Source: Duganella sp. BJB476 (GTDB taxonomy: Bacteria > Pseudomonadota > Gammaproteobacteria > Burkholderiales > Burkholderiaceae_D). Taken from it: 64,000 bases of DNA. The translations under genes were made by a program, and so were the position numbers. Positions 19,401 through 26,138 of the stretch are shown here, in pieces. The stretch covers positions 248,001-312,000 of the forward strand of contig NZ_QVIO01000002.1 in assembly GCF_003416895.1 (NCBI RefSeq), read 5' to 3'. Numbering within the stretch: position 1 is the stretch's first letter; every line of letters starts with the position of its first letter. A model generated the notes under the pieces. The model saw only the letters and a program-made list of their open reading frames with translations. It did not search any database and had not been told where the DNA came from.

Positions 19401-19490
19401 TTCACTTATGTCGACGATTTGCTGCAGTGGTGTGGCCGCCGCTTTGCTGGCGGACGTCGCGCTACCGTGGTGGCCGAGATCGCGGCCTAG
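16452..19490 (+). CDS. RND efflux permease (AcrB/HAE1-like)
   Basis: The 1012-residue inner-membrane transporter has two halves, each with one helix, a large periplasmic loop and a five-to-six-helix bundle. The proton-relay region is visible in helix 4 (GILVDDAIVEIENI, two adjacent Asp) and the matching basic residue late in the protein (MGVAVKNSILLVEYA). Early sequence MTVQDRPDIELPFV and SQLETEVARKVEGAV is standard for the family. It should export amphiphilic toxic compounds with the adaptor and outer-membrane channel encoded just upstream. It ends one base before the convergent rhodanese gene stop. Confidence 0.93.
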   Translation: MNFSTLSIKHPLPAIMLFILLSIAGLFGFHNMTVQDRPDIELPFVAIDLGLPGASPSQLETEVARKVEGAVAGIQDVRHIYTTVSDGNVNITIVFRLEKNLEQAMSEARDAVNRVRSDLPAEVRDPVFTKASTSGGAILGYALSSSRLDEEALSWYVDSVVSKALLAVKGVGKVERLGGVTREVLVELDPARLSALNVSAADVSRQLQRVQREAAGGRTDVSGAQQSVRIVGTVANAAGIAALELPLPNGHAIRLDQLARVSDGIAERETISLLDGKPVVGFEITRSKGAGEVEVAAAVRQAVRALRERDTQVDIKEVRNSVDVVEENYASSMDMLYEGAVLAVLVVWLFLRDWRATVISATALPLSVIPTFLVMWLLGFTLNGITLLSLTLVIGILVDDAIVEIENIVRHLRMGKTPYQAAMEAANEIGLAVVATTLTLVAVFLPTAFMRGIVGKFFRQFGWTAAVAVLASLMVARLLTPMMAAYLLKPIAAQPRDSRMMTRYLAAASWCLRHRRLTCGLSGAFFLLSLALIPLLETDFIPAANGARTQVTLELPPGSTLADTRALAEQARQLLRRDPDTREVMSNIERNVATLNVTLTPRAARSRKQGEIEASLRETLGALPGARVKIGGGGNGSELALLLSGDDTAVLGALTQQLQREIRAIPGLGGISSSINLVRPEVIVTPDVARAADLGVTTTAIGETMRIATAGDYDQALAKLNLPERQIAIRTRFPASARQDLELLARLPVPGKNGNVQLGSVATLQVGSGPARIDRLDRNRRVIVHVELNGQPMGAILDRVNALPSLQKLPPGVTRGQLDDAEAMQDLFTGFGLAILTGVLCVYVVLVLLFHGFLQPVTILAALPLSVGGAFLALLLTRSAFSMPSLIGLLMLMGVAVKNSILLVEYAIVARRDHGMERGAALMDACHKRARPIVMTTIAMGAGMLPIALGLGGDASFRGPMAIAVIGGLITSTFLSLLVIPVVFTYVDDLLQWCGRRFAGGRRATVVAEIAA

Positions 19491-20399
19491 TCAGGCGGCC
19501 GGCGCTGCGGGGCTCGTCTGCGAGTACTCGAACCAGCCGCCGTCGTAGACGCTGATCTCGGGCCAGCCCATCAGCCAGGCGTAGAAGAAGGCCATCGAGG
19601 CGCGCCAGCCGGTGCCGCAGTAGAAGATGGTCGGCGTGCCGTGCGCTATGCCGTGTTCGGCCCACGGCGCGACGATGTCGGCCGCCGGCTTCATGCTGCC
19701 GTCGGCCTGGTGGTAGGCGCTCATGCTGTTGACGTCGCCATCCTCGCCGGCCCTGCCCCAGCGCGCGCCGGGGATGTCGCCGGCGGCGATGTAGCTGTAG
19801 CCGGATACCTGGCCCATGAACTCGGCCCTGGTGCGGATGCTGGCCAGCACGCCGTCGCCACGTGCCAGCAGGCCCTGTACCTGGGCGGTGCAGGCCAGGT
19901 ACTCGGGATGCGCGGGCAAGGTAATGCCGAAGTCAGGCGCGGCCACACACGCCATCGCAGGTCCGCGCGCGCAAGGGTGGCCGCCGGCCAGCCAGCGCGC
20001 GTAGCCGCCGTCGAGCAGGCGCACGTCGGCGACGCCGGCGTACAGCAGCAGATGCGCCAGCCGCGCGGCGGCCAGGTTGTTGCGGCCGTAAAGGATGACG
20101 GTGGTGTCGTGACGCACGCCGCGCGCCAGCAGCAACGTCAGCAGCGCCTGGTCGGAGACCTTGTTCCATAGAGGTTCCTGCTCGATGTCGCAGGTGTCGA
20201 GGTAGGCGGCGCCCGGAATATGGGCTTGCTCGAACAGCGCGGCGCCGCCGCAGCCGACGTCGAACAGTCGCCAGTCGGCCGACGGCGCCGCGTCAACCTG
20301 GGCGCCGGCCGTCAGCGCCGCCAGCCATGCCGGCGAGACGAGCTGACGCCAGCGGACCAGGTCCGGGCGGAAGTCGGTGGCGATATCGGAGGCAATCAT
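19491..20399 (-). CDS. sulfurtransferase with two rhodanese domains
   Basis: This 302-residue protein resembles thiosulfate/3-mercaptopyruvate sulfurtransferases. The N-terminal inactive rhodanese domain contains GAAYLDTCDIEQEPLW and HDTTVILYGRNN. The C-terminal active domain has TIFYCGTGWRA, giving the persulfide Cys loop CGTGWR, which fits neither classic CRKGVT nor CGSGVT exactly. The ATG at 20399 is used rather than a TTG 18 bases upstream. It is the last gene of a minus-strand run that begins with the hydrolase near 23.8 kb, separated from the preceding gene by 75 bases. It may therefore have its own promoter. Confidence 0.85.
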   Translation of the reverse strand: MIASDIATDFRPDLVRWRQLVSPAWLAALTAGAQVDAAPSADWRLFDVGCGGAALFEQAHIPGAAYLDTCDIEQEPLWNKVSDQALLTLLLARGVRHDTTVILYGRNNLAAARLAHLLLYAGVADVRLLDGGYARWLAGGHPCARGPAMACVAAPDFGITLPAHPEYLACTAQVQGLLARGDGVLASIRTRAEFMGQVSGYSYIAAGDIPGARWGRAGEDGDVNSMSAYHQADGSMKPAADIVAPWAEHGIAHGTPTIFYCGTGWRASMAFFYAWLMGWPEISVYDGGWFEYSQTSPAAPAA

Positions 20400-20474
20400 G
20401 GCGGAGCGGCGCTGCAAGTATGTAGGGGCCGCTATTTTACGTGATCGCAGGCGGGGGCCGGCGATCAGGCCGGA

Positions 20475-20783
20475 TCACTTCGCCGCTGGGCTGCGCGGCT
20501 TGCCGTCCACGTAGAGCGTGCGCGCGGTTTTGGTGACGATGTATTGGATCTCGCAAAGGTCGGGAACCTTGCCGTAGGATAGCCCGTTCACATACACGGT
20601 ACGCCGATCCAGCTCCACCTTGTCGCCCTGAATGACGGCAATGCCTGCGCGCCCTTTGATCGTCGCCACGCTTTGTTCATCGCTGACGTTGATCGACGAC
20701 GAGTTACTTTCGCTGGAACTACTTGCGTAGCATGGCGCGGACAACAACACGGCCAATAGCGGCACAAAAAAAGTTGATTTCAT
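20475..20783 (-). CDS. small exported hypothetical protein
   Basis: The 102-residue product has a clear signal peptide (STFFVPLLAVLLSAPCYA). It is followed by a Ser-rich stretch and then a short beta-rich region (GIAVIQGDKVELDRRTVYVNG) ending with KTARTLYVDGKP. The family was not recognised. It begins five bases after the MipA/OmpV gene stop on the same strand, so it probably belongs to that operon and acts in the periplasm. The ATG at 20783 was chosen over a TTG nine bases upstream. Confidence 0.6.
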   Translation of the reverse strand: MKSTFFVPLLAVLLSAPCYASSSSESNSSSINVSDEQSVATIKGRAGIAVIQGDKVELDRRTVYVNGLSYGKVPDLCEIQYIVTKTARTLYVDGKPRSPAAK

Positions 20784-20788
20784 AGGTT

Positions 20789-21481
20789 TCAATCGAAACG
20801 GTAGCTGACCGCCACCAGCCCGGAATCGAGCGAACGGCGGCGCACGGCGGGATTGCTGCGGATGGAATCGTCCAGCCAGGTGCGGCGCAGGTTGGCGACC
20901 AGGTACCAGTGTCCGCTCAGCTGCGCCTCCACCAGCAGCGCTGCAAACGGATTGCTGGCCGAGCGCGCCACGCCGTCATAGTAGCGGACGTAGTTGGCCG
21001 AGCGGTACTCGATACCAGCTTGCGGGTAGAAGGCGAAGCGGCCATGCTCGATTTCCGCCGCGTACATCAGGTCCAGCATCGCGCCGTGCGATTTGCCGAG
21101 GTCGCGATACAGATTGGCCATGAAGGCGCCGACCGGCGTCACCTGCAAAGTGCCCAGGCCCAGCGGTATCGACGAGCGCTGCTGCGTTTGCGGCGACGCG
21201 CTGCTGCGATAGCCGTCTTCCAGCACGCGCGTCAGCAGTTCGACACTGCCGTAGCCCACCGGCGCCAGCTTGACGCCGAAAGTATCGATGCGCGCAAACG
21301 CCGGGCCGTAGTCGAAGTTGGCATACGGGACCGCGCTGCCGTTGCGCGACTGCGCCGGCACTGCGGTCGGCGCCACGCTGACGCCCACGCCGATATCGCC
21401 CACCAGATGCGTCTCCTGCGCCTGCGCGCCGCCGGCGCACAGCAGCGCCAGCAAGGTCCACTGCCGGTAAGTAGCGCTCAT
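20789..21481 (-). CDS. MipA/OmpV family outer-membrane protein
   Basis: The 230-residue protein starts with a signal peptide (WTLLALLCAGGAQAQ). It has the amphipathic strand pattern of MipA/OmpV barrels and a final YRFD. Internal segments such as GKSHGAMLDLMYAAEIEHGRFAFYPQAG and SGHWYLVANLRRTWL match the family. MipA in E. coli scaffolds murein hydrolase MltA, and other members bind antimicrobial compounds; the role here is open. Its ATG overlaps the stop of the ketosynthase gene (ATGA at 21481-21478), an unusual coupling of a lipid/polyketide enzyme to an outer-membrane protein. Longer in-frame starts lie inside the ketosynthase gene and lack a signal peptide. Confidence 0.78.
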   Translation of the reverse strand: MSATYRQWTLLALLCAGGAQAQETHLVGDIGVGVSVAPTAVPAQSRNGSAVPYANFDYGPAFARIDTFGVKLAPVGYGSVELLTRVLEDGYRSSASPQTQQRSSIPLGLGTLQVTPVGAFMANLYRDLGKSHGAMLDLMYAAEIEHGRFAFYPQAGIEYRSANYVRYYDGVARSASNPFAALLVEAQLSGHWYLVANLRRTWLDDSIRSNPAVRRRSLDSGLVAVSYRFD

Positions 21482-22713
21482 CGGAACGCGCTGACGATCA
21501 GCGCGACATTGCTGCCGCCGAAGGCGAACGAGTTCGACATCGCCGCTTGCAGCGTCAATCCACGCCGGCACTCGCGCGGCACGAAGTCCAGATCGCATTC
21601 AGGGTCGGGCCGGTCCAGGAAGGCGGTCGGCGGCACCGCGCCATGGCGCAAGGCCTGGGTGGTCAGCACGAATTCCAGCGCGCCGGCCGCGCCCAGCGTA
21701 TGGCCGTGCATGGACTTGGTGGAGCTGACCAGCAGCTCGCGCGCCGCCGGACCGAAGGCTTGCTTGATCGAGGTGGCCTCGGCCACGTCGCCGGCCGGCG
21801 TGCCGGCGCCGTGGGCGTTGATGTAGCCGATCGCCGATGGCGGCAAGCCGGACTGCTCCAGCGCCTGCCGCATCGCCCGTTCCTGGCCGTCTGCGTCGGG
21901 TTTGGTGATGTGGGTGGCGTCGTTGCTGGTGCCGTAGGCGACCAGCTCGGCCAGGATGGTGGCGCCGCGCGCCTGTGCCGACTCCAGCGATTCCAGCATG
22001 ACGGCAGCGCCCGCCTCGCCCAGCACCAGGCCGCCACGCCCGGCCGAAAACGGCCGGCACGAACGCTCGGGGTGTTCGGCGTCGAGCGGCGCCAGCACGC
22101 GCAGCGCGTCCCAGGCACTGACCACGCCGTAGCTCAGCAAGGCCTCGGAACCGCCGGCCAGCACGCGGTCGGCGTAACCGTGGCGGATGTGACGGTAAGC
22201 TTCGCCGATGGCCTGCGCCGACGATACGCAGGCGCTGCTGTAGTTGTTGACGCTGCCCTTGAAGCCGCAGCGCAGCGCGATCTGCGCGGCCGCCGCATTG
22301 GTCATGCCGGCCACGACCGACATCGGCCGTACCCGGGTCTTGCCATCGACGAACAAATCGACATAGCCGGATTCGACGGTGAGCGCACCGCCCATGCCGC
22401 TGCCCCAGAACACGCCGCTGCGCTCGGGAGCGACGGTGGCGTCCAGGCCCGATTGGACCAGCGCTTCGCTGGCTGCGGCCCAGCCCAGCAACGCGAAGCG
22501 ATCGAAGATCGGCAATTCCGAGGTCTTGACCAGCTCGGGCAAGGGCCCGCGGATCTGCGCGGCGGGCGTGCCCGGCCGCTGGCGATCACCGGCCAGCTGC
22601 AACAGGCCGATGCCGCTGTGACCGGCCAGGGCTTGCTCGAAATTATGGTCGGCGCCGACGCCCAGGGAAGAAATCGCCCCCAGGCCGGTGATCACCACGC
22701 GCTGCGCGGTCAT
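21478..22713 (-). CDS. beta-ketoacyl-ACP synthase, FabF-like
   Basis: The 411-residue enzyme condenses acyl groups with malonyl-ACP. The Cys-His-His triad is visible: Cys in NNYSSACVSSAQAIG, first His in INAHGAGTPAGD, second His in TKSMHGHTLGAAGALE. Length and order fit KAS II. It is not beside fabD/fabG/acpP as the housekeeping enzyme would be. It is coupled by ATGA overlaps to a dedicated ACP upstream and a MipA/OmpV protein downstream. This suggests a specialised acyl product rather than bulk fatty acid. No reductase or dehydratase is present in the cluster, so those steps would be borrowed from the general pathway, if needed. Confidence 0.9.
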   Translation of the reverse strand: MTAQRVVITGLGAISSLGVGADHNFEQALAGHSGIGLLQLAGDRQRPGTPAAQIRGPLPELVKTSELPIFDRFALLGWAAASEALVQSGLDATVAPERSGVFWGSGMGGALTVESGYVDLFVDGKTRVRPMSVVAGMTNAAAAQIALRCGFKGSVNNYSSACVSSAQAIGEAYRHIRHGYADRVLAGGSEALLSYGVVSAWDALRVLAPLDAEHPERSCRPFSAGRGGLVLGEAGAAVMLESLESAQARGATILAELVAYGTSNDATHITKPDADGQERAMRQALEQSGLPPSAIGYINAHGAGTPAGDVAEATSIKQAFGPAARELLVSSTKSMHGHTLGAAGALEFVLTTQALRHGAVPPTAFLDRPDPECDLDFVPRECRRGLTLQAAMSNSFAFGGSNVALIVSAFR

Positions 22714-22955
22714 GCGTTGGCGGCCTTGCCGGCCAGATAGGTATCGATCTGGTCGGCGATGTCCTGCACCACGACCAGCTTGGGACGCTCATCGCCCACC
22801 TCGATGCCGAACTCCTCTTCCAGATCAAAAATCAGTTCAATCACGGTCAGCGAATCGGCGCCCAGCGCTTCGAGTTCGGTTTGCGGCTGGATAGTGTCTT
22901 CGGCTACATCAAGGCTTTTGGCGAGCAGTTTGGCGACGGTTGGGAAGGAATTCAT
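22710..22955 (-). CDS. acyl carrier protein (dedicated copy)
   Basis: The 81-residue acidic helical protein carries the phosphopantetheine site GADSLTVIEL, with Ser35 in the DSL motif. Helix 2-3 sequence DLEEEFGIEV follows. The usual DSLD is replaced by DSLT, which supports a special-purpose ACP rather than the housekeeping AcpP. Its stop overlaps the start of the ketosynthase gene by four bases. The alpha/beta hydrolase gene ends 25 bases upstream of its start. Confidence 0.9.
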   Translation of the reverse strand: MNSFPTVAKLLAKSLDVAEDTIQPQTELEALGADSLTVIELIFDLEEEFGIEVGDERPKLVVVQDIADQIDTYLAGKAANA

Positions 22956-22980
22956 AAAAATAGTCTCGGTATGGTATGTG

Positions 22981-23811
22981 TTAAGCGCGGTTCAGCACGG
23001 CGTCCTCGGACGGCAGGTGCTGATTGAAAAACGCGATCGTTTCGTCGGCAACGAGTTCCTTCTCATTGTCGAGGGTGATGATATGGTAGCTGTCGTGCAA
23101 GATGATCTTGCGGCGGCTCGGCGAGCTGATGCTGCGCTCGACCAGGTCGGCACTCTTGGTGCTGGCGACGTCGTCTTCCTCGGCGTGGATGATCAGCGCC
23201 GGCGCGATCACCTTGGACAACTGGCTGCGTACCTGCTTGATCAGGCGGTGCGCCTGGAAGATGCCCTCGGCCGACAAGCGCGAAGCGCCGGCCGCCGACG
23301 AATCGCTGACCTTCATTTCGCGGGCGATCCAGCGGCGCAGGTTTTCGTTTTTCAGGCCGTAGGGATAACGCTCCTGGTAGGAGTACCAATGGCGCGCCGG
23401 GGTGTAGTACGCCAGCGGCAACAGGAAGCGGTATTTCGGGATGCTCCAGCCGTCGTAGGCCAGGGTGGTGGCCAGCAGGCCGAGGGAGGCGATCTGGTCG
23501 CCGCGCTCGATCGCCAGGCGCAAGGCCAGCACCGCGCCGATGCACAGGCCCACCACCGATACGCTGGCATGGGTTTGCTTGAGCTGGTCGAACAGGCGCG
23601 ACACTTCCTCGAACCAGCGCTCGCTGCGCGTGGTGCGATAAGAGTCGGCCTGGCCGGACGAATAGCCATAACCCGGGATCAGCGGGATGACTACGGTGTA
23701 GCCTGCACGTTGCAGGCGCTTGCCCACATACTGCATTTCCAGCGGGTTGCCCAGCAGGCCGTGCAATGCCAGCACGGCATGCGGACCGCCTGCCAATTCA
23801 ATAGTCTTCAT
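22981..23811 (-). CDS. alpha/beta hydrolase with a cysteine nucleophile
   Basis: The 276-residue protein has the alpha/beta hydrolase fold: HGLLGNPLEM oxyanion strand, nucleophile elbow VVGLCIGAVLAL, an acid in AEEDDVAS and His in SYHIITLD. The elbow residue is Cys90, encoded TGC on the minus strand near 23543, where lipases and esterases have Ser. Cys at this place is known in PHA synthases and dienelactone hydrolases, and acyl-transfer or thioesterase activity on the neighbouring ACP is a reasonable guess. There is no signal peptide, so it acts in the cytoplasm. It is the first gene of the ACP-ketosynthase-MipA run. Confidence 0.8.
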   Translation of the reverse strand: MKTIELAGGPHAVLALHGLLGNPLEMQYVGKRLQRAGYTVVIPLIPGYGYSSGQADSYRTTRSERWFEEVSRLFDQLKQTHASVSVVGLCIGAVLALRLAIERGDQIASLGLLATTLAYDGWSIPKYRFLLPLAYYTPARHWYSYQERYPYGLKNENLRRWIAREMKVSDSSAAGASRLSAEGIFQAHRLIKQVRSQLSKVIAPALIIHAEEDDVASTKSADLVERSISSPSRRKIILHDSYHIITLDNEKELVADETIAFFNQHLPSEDAVLNRA

Positions 23812-24052
23812 ACTACCCTGTTCAAGAAAATCTTATTATTGTTGACCGTCAGTGCGATCTATATTCGCGGTTGCGCGAAGATGAGAATAGGGGGACATCA
23901 TAACCCCGAATCGCTAGGAATTTCCAGTGCAGGCTGCGCCCACGGGCCAACTTGCGGCAGGCATTTTAGCGAGTCTGGTCTAACCAGAGGATGAGCGCCA
24001 CATTACAGATAGGATAGGAAATGCCGCAGCGTAGCGGGCACAGCGCGCGTGC

Positions 24053-24376
24053 TCAGGCGACCGTATCGACTATGCTGCCCACGGTGGCGTCATGCGATTT
24101 CTTTTTTTCAGTGGCGGCGAGTTCTTGCTGGTGCTTCAGCTGTTCCAGCGCGACCTTCTGCGCGGCGGCCGATTGCAGCTGTTGGATCTGCGTCTGCAGC
24201 GCCTGTATTTGGATCTGCAACAACTTCAGGCGCTCTTTCGCGCCAGGGGAAGTATCCTGGGTCGCCTCCCGCAGCTTCTTCATCAGGTCGCCCACTTTCG
24301 CTTGCAGCACTTCAATCGCGCTGTTGCTGCTTGAAGCGCCACCGGTGCTGGTACTCGATCCCACCGCCTTGATCAT
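24053..24376 (-). CDS. FlxA-like coiled-coil protein
   Basis: The 107-residue product begins with a Ser/Thr/Gly-rich stretch. It continues as one long coiled coil rich in Gln, Leu and Lys (about 22-90), for example LLQIQIQALQTQIQQLQ. This resembles the FlxA-like family named after a flagellar-regulon gene of E. coli whose function is unknown. ATG 24376 was chosen because GAGGGGA precedes it; an ATG 24 bases upstream has no such site. It stands alone between the hydrolase operon and a tRNA-Ser gene. Confidence 0.6.
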   Translation of the reverse strand: MIKAVGSSTSTGGASSSNSAIEVLQAKVGDLMKKLREATQDTSPGAKERLKLLQIQIQALQTQIQQLQSAAAQKVALEQLKHQQELAATEKKKSHDATVGSIVDTVA

Positions 24377-24501
24377 CGCCGTCCCCTCATGCCATATCAT
24401 CCATTATCGGTGAGAGGCACATGGCTCTTTAGCATTGTTACAAATTAAATATTGTAATTATAACCAATCCGACCGGATGTTCGATATGGAGCGCAGAAAT
24501 G

Positions 24502-24526
24502 AAAAAACCCGCCGAAGCGGGTTTTT
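24502..24526 (-). terminator. intrinsic terminator after tRNA-Ser
   Basis: An 8-bp perfect stem AAACCCGC/GCGGGTTT (24505-24512 and 24517-24524) has loop CGAA, with A/T runs on both sides. On the minus strand it lies nine bases after the tRNA-Ser CCA end and ends in a T run. It could work in both directions, but no plus-strand transcript is expected here. Confidence 0.85.
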
Positions 24527-24534
24527 AAAAATAC

Positions 24535-24627
24535 TGGCGGAGACGGTGGGATTCGAACCCACGATACAGGTATAAGCCGTATGCATCCTTAGCAGGGATG
24601 TGCCTTCGGCCACTCGGCCACGTCTCC
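24535..24627 (-). tRNA. tRNA-Ser (anticodon GCT)
   Basis: The 93-base minus-strand gene folds as a class II tRNA. The acceptor stem is GGAGACG/CGTCTCC. The anticodon stem-loop CATCC-CTGCTAA-GGATG has anticodon GCT, followed by a long variable arm (ATACGGCTTATACCTGTAT), T-loop GTTCGAATC and encoded CCA. It reads AGC and AGT serine codons. Confidence 0.97.
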
Positions 24628-24684
24628 TAGTCGATTACTCAACTATGTCTTTTCTACCAAACTGCGCTAGAGCAGACGACCGTC

Positions 24685-24713
24685 ATAGTATAGAGCGAGA
24701 CCAGATTGGTCAA
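24685..24713 (-). promoter_or_regulatory. sigma-70 promoter of tRNA-Ser
   Basis: On the minus strand TTGACC (24713-24708) and TACTAT (24690-24685) are separated by 17 bases. This gives a transcript start near 24678, about 50 bases before the mature tRNA. It lies in the gap after the lysC stop, so the tRNA does not need to be read from lysC. Confidence 0.75.
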
Positions 24714-24741
24714 GGCTAGCTGACGATATTTTTTGAAAATT

Positions 24742-25989
24742 TTATGCCTTCTCCAACTCGAACGCTTTGTGCAGCGCGCGAACGGCCAGTTCCATGTATT
24801 TTTCGTCGATCAGCACGGAGATTTTAATTTCCGAGGTCGAGATCATCATGATGTTGATGCCCTCTTCCGACAGCGTGCGGAACATCTGCGACGCCACGCC
24901 CACATGCGAACGCATGCCGACGCCGACCACCGAGATCTTCGACACTTTGGCGTCGCCGGTGATGCTGGCAGCGCCCAGCTCTTCCTTGGTGCCGTTCAGC
25001 ACGTCCACGGCGCGCTGGTAGTCGTTGCGCGAGACGGTGAAGGTGAAGTCCGTCTTGCCGTCCACCGACTGATTCTGGATGATCATGTCGACTTCGATGT
25101 TGGCATCGGCCACCGGGCCCAGGATGTGGTACGCCACGCCAGGACGATCAGGTACGCCCAGCACGGTGATTTTGGCCTCATCGCGGTTAAACGCGATACC
25201 GGAGATGACTGCTTGTTCCATGTGTGTATCTTCCTCAAACGAAATCAGGGTGCCCGAGTTGGCTTCTACTTCCAGGTCCAGCATCGGGTCGGTCAGCGAC
25301 GACAGAACGCGGGTCGGCACGCGATAGTTGCCGGCAAATTCCACCGAGCGGGTTTGCAGCACTTTCGAGCCCAGCGACGCCAGTTCCAGCATTTCTTCAA
25401 ACGTGATCGCCTTGAGCCGGCGCGCTTCCGACACCACGCGTGGATCGGTCGTGTACACGCCGTCTACGTCGGTGAAGATCAGGCATTCGTCGGCCTTCAT
25501 CGCGGCGGCGATCGCCACGGCGGAAGTGTCCGAACCGCCGCGGCCGAGCGTCGAGATGTTGCCGCCGTCGTCCACGCCCTGGAAGCCGGTGATGATGACG
25601 ATCTTGCCGTCATCGAGGTCGCGGTTCACTTTTTCATTGTCGATCGACTGGATGCGGGCCTTGGTGAAAGCGGAATCGGTTTTAATCGCGACTTGCCAGC
25701 CGGCGTAGGACACGGCTTTCTTGCCGATCGCCAGCAGCGCCATCGACAGCAGGCCAACCGACACTTGCTCGCCGGTGGAGGCGATCATGTCGAGTTCGCG
25801 CGGGTCGGGCTGGGCCTGAATTTCCTTGGCCAGGGCGATCAGGCGATTGGTCTCGCCGGACATGGCCGATGGGACGACGACGATGCGGTGCCCGGCGTCA
25901 TGCCACTTGGCGACACGCCGCGCCACGTTCTTGATACGGTCCGTCGAACCCATCGACGTACCGCCATATTTGTGCACGATTAAAGCCAT
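24742..25989 (-). CDS. lysC: aspartate kinase
   Basis: The 415-residue enzyme phosphorylates aspartate, the first step toward lysine, threonine and methionine. The N-terminus carries the signature VHKYGGTSMG and the kinase domain includes GRGGSDTSAVA and FTDVDGVYTTDPR. Two C-terminal ACT domains (from about residue 265) bind feedback inhibitors, as in other class of single-function lysine-sensitive kinases. ATG 25989 gives the standard MALIVHKYGG start; the longer frame to 26061 has a non-homologous extension. An upstream AT-rich gap of 143 bases probably holds its promoter (a TTGACT is present, but a clear -10 was not fixed). Confidence 0.95.
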   Translation of the reverse strand: MALIVHKYGGTSMGSTDRIKNVARRVAKWHDAGHRIVVVPSAMSGETNRLIALAKEIQAQPDPRELDMIASTGEQVSVGLLSMALLAIGKKAVSYAGWQVAIKTDSAFTKARIQSIDNEKVNRDLDDGKIVIITGFQGVDDGGNISTLGRGGSDTSAVAIAAAMKADECLIFTDVDGVYTTDPRVVSEARRLKAITFEEMLELASLGSKVLQTRSVEFAGNYRVPTRVLSSLTDPMLDLEVEANSGTLISFEEDTHMEQAVISGIAFNRDEAKITVLGVPDRPGVAYHILGPVADANIEVDMIIQNQSVDGKTDFTFTVSRNDYQRAVDVLNGTKEELGAASITGDAKVSKISVVGVGMRSHVGVASQMFRTLSEEGINIMMISTSEIKISVLIDEKYMELAVRALHKAFELEKA

Positions 25990-26086
25990 AACAGAGAGTT
26001 TTCCGCTCAAATAAAGGTAAATGGAACCCTTAACTCTACATGCCGCACTGCAAAATAACAAGTCAAAAAACTCATAAAGTCATACC

Positions 26087-26138
26087 GTATAGACATATCT
26101 ACATACAAAATTCGGCAGATAGGGCCTATTGTCTATAC
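26087..26138. repeat. inverted repeat at the tilS 3' end
   Basis: GTATAGACA (26087-26095) is the exact reverse complement of TGTCTATAC (26130-26138). A further inner match, ATATCT/AGATA, lies between the arms. The right arm covers the tilS stop codon. It can form a hairpin in the tilS transcript, but there is no T run, so terminator function is uncertain. Confidence 0.4.

Noticed and set aside
19500..23800. The ketosynthase run as an aryl polyene or standard polyketide cluster
   Set aside because: It lacks ketoreductase, dehydratase, acyltransferase and ammonia-lyase genes; only one ketosynthase and one ACP are present.
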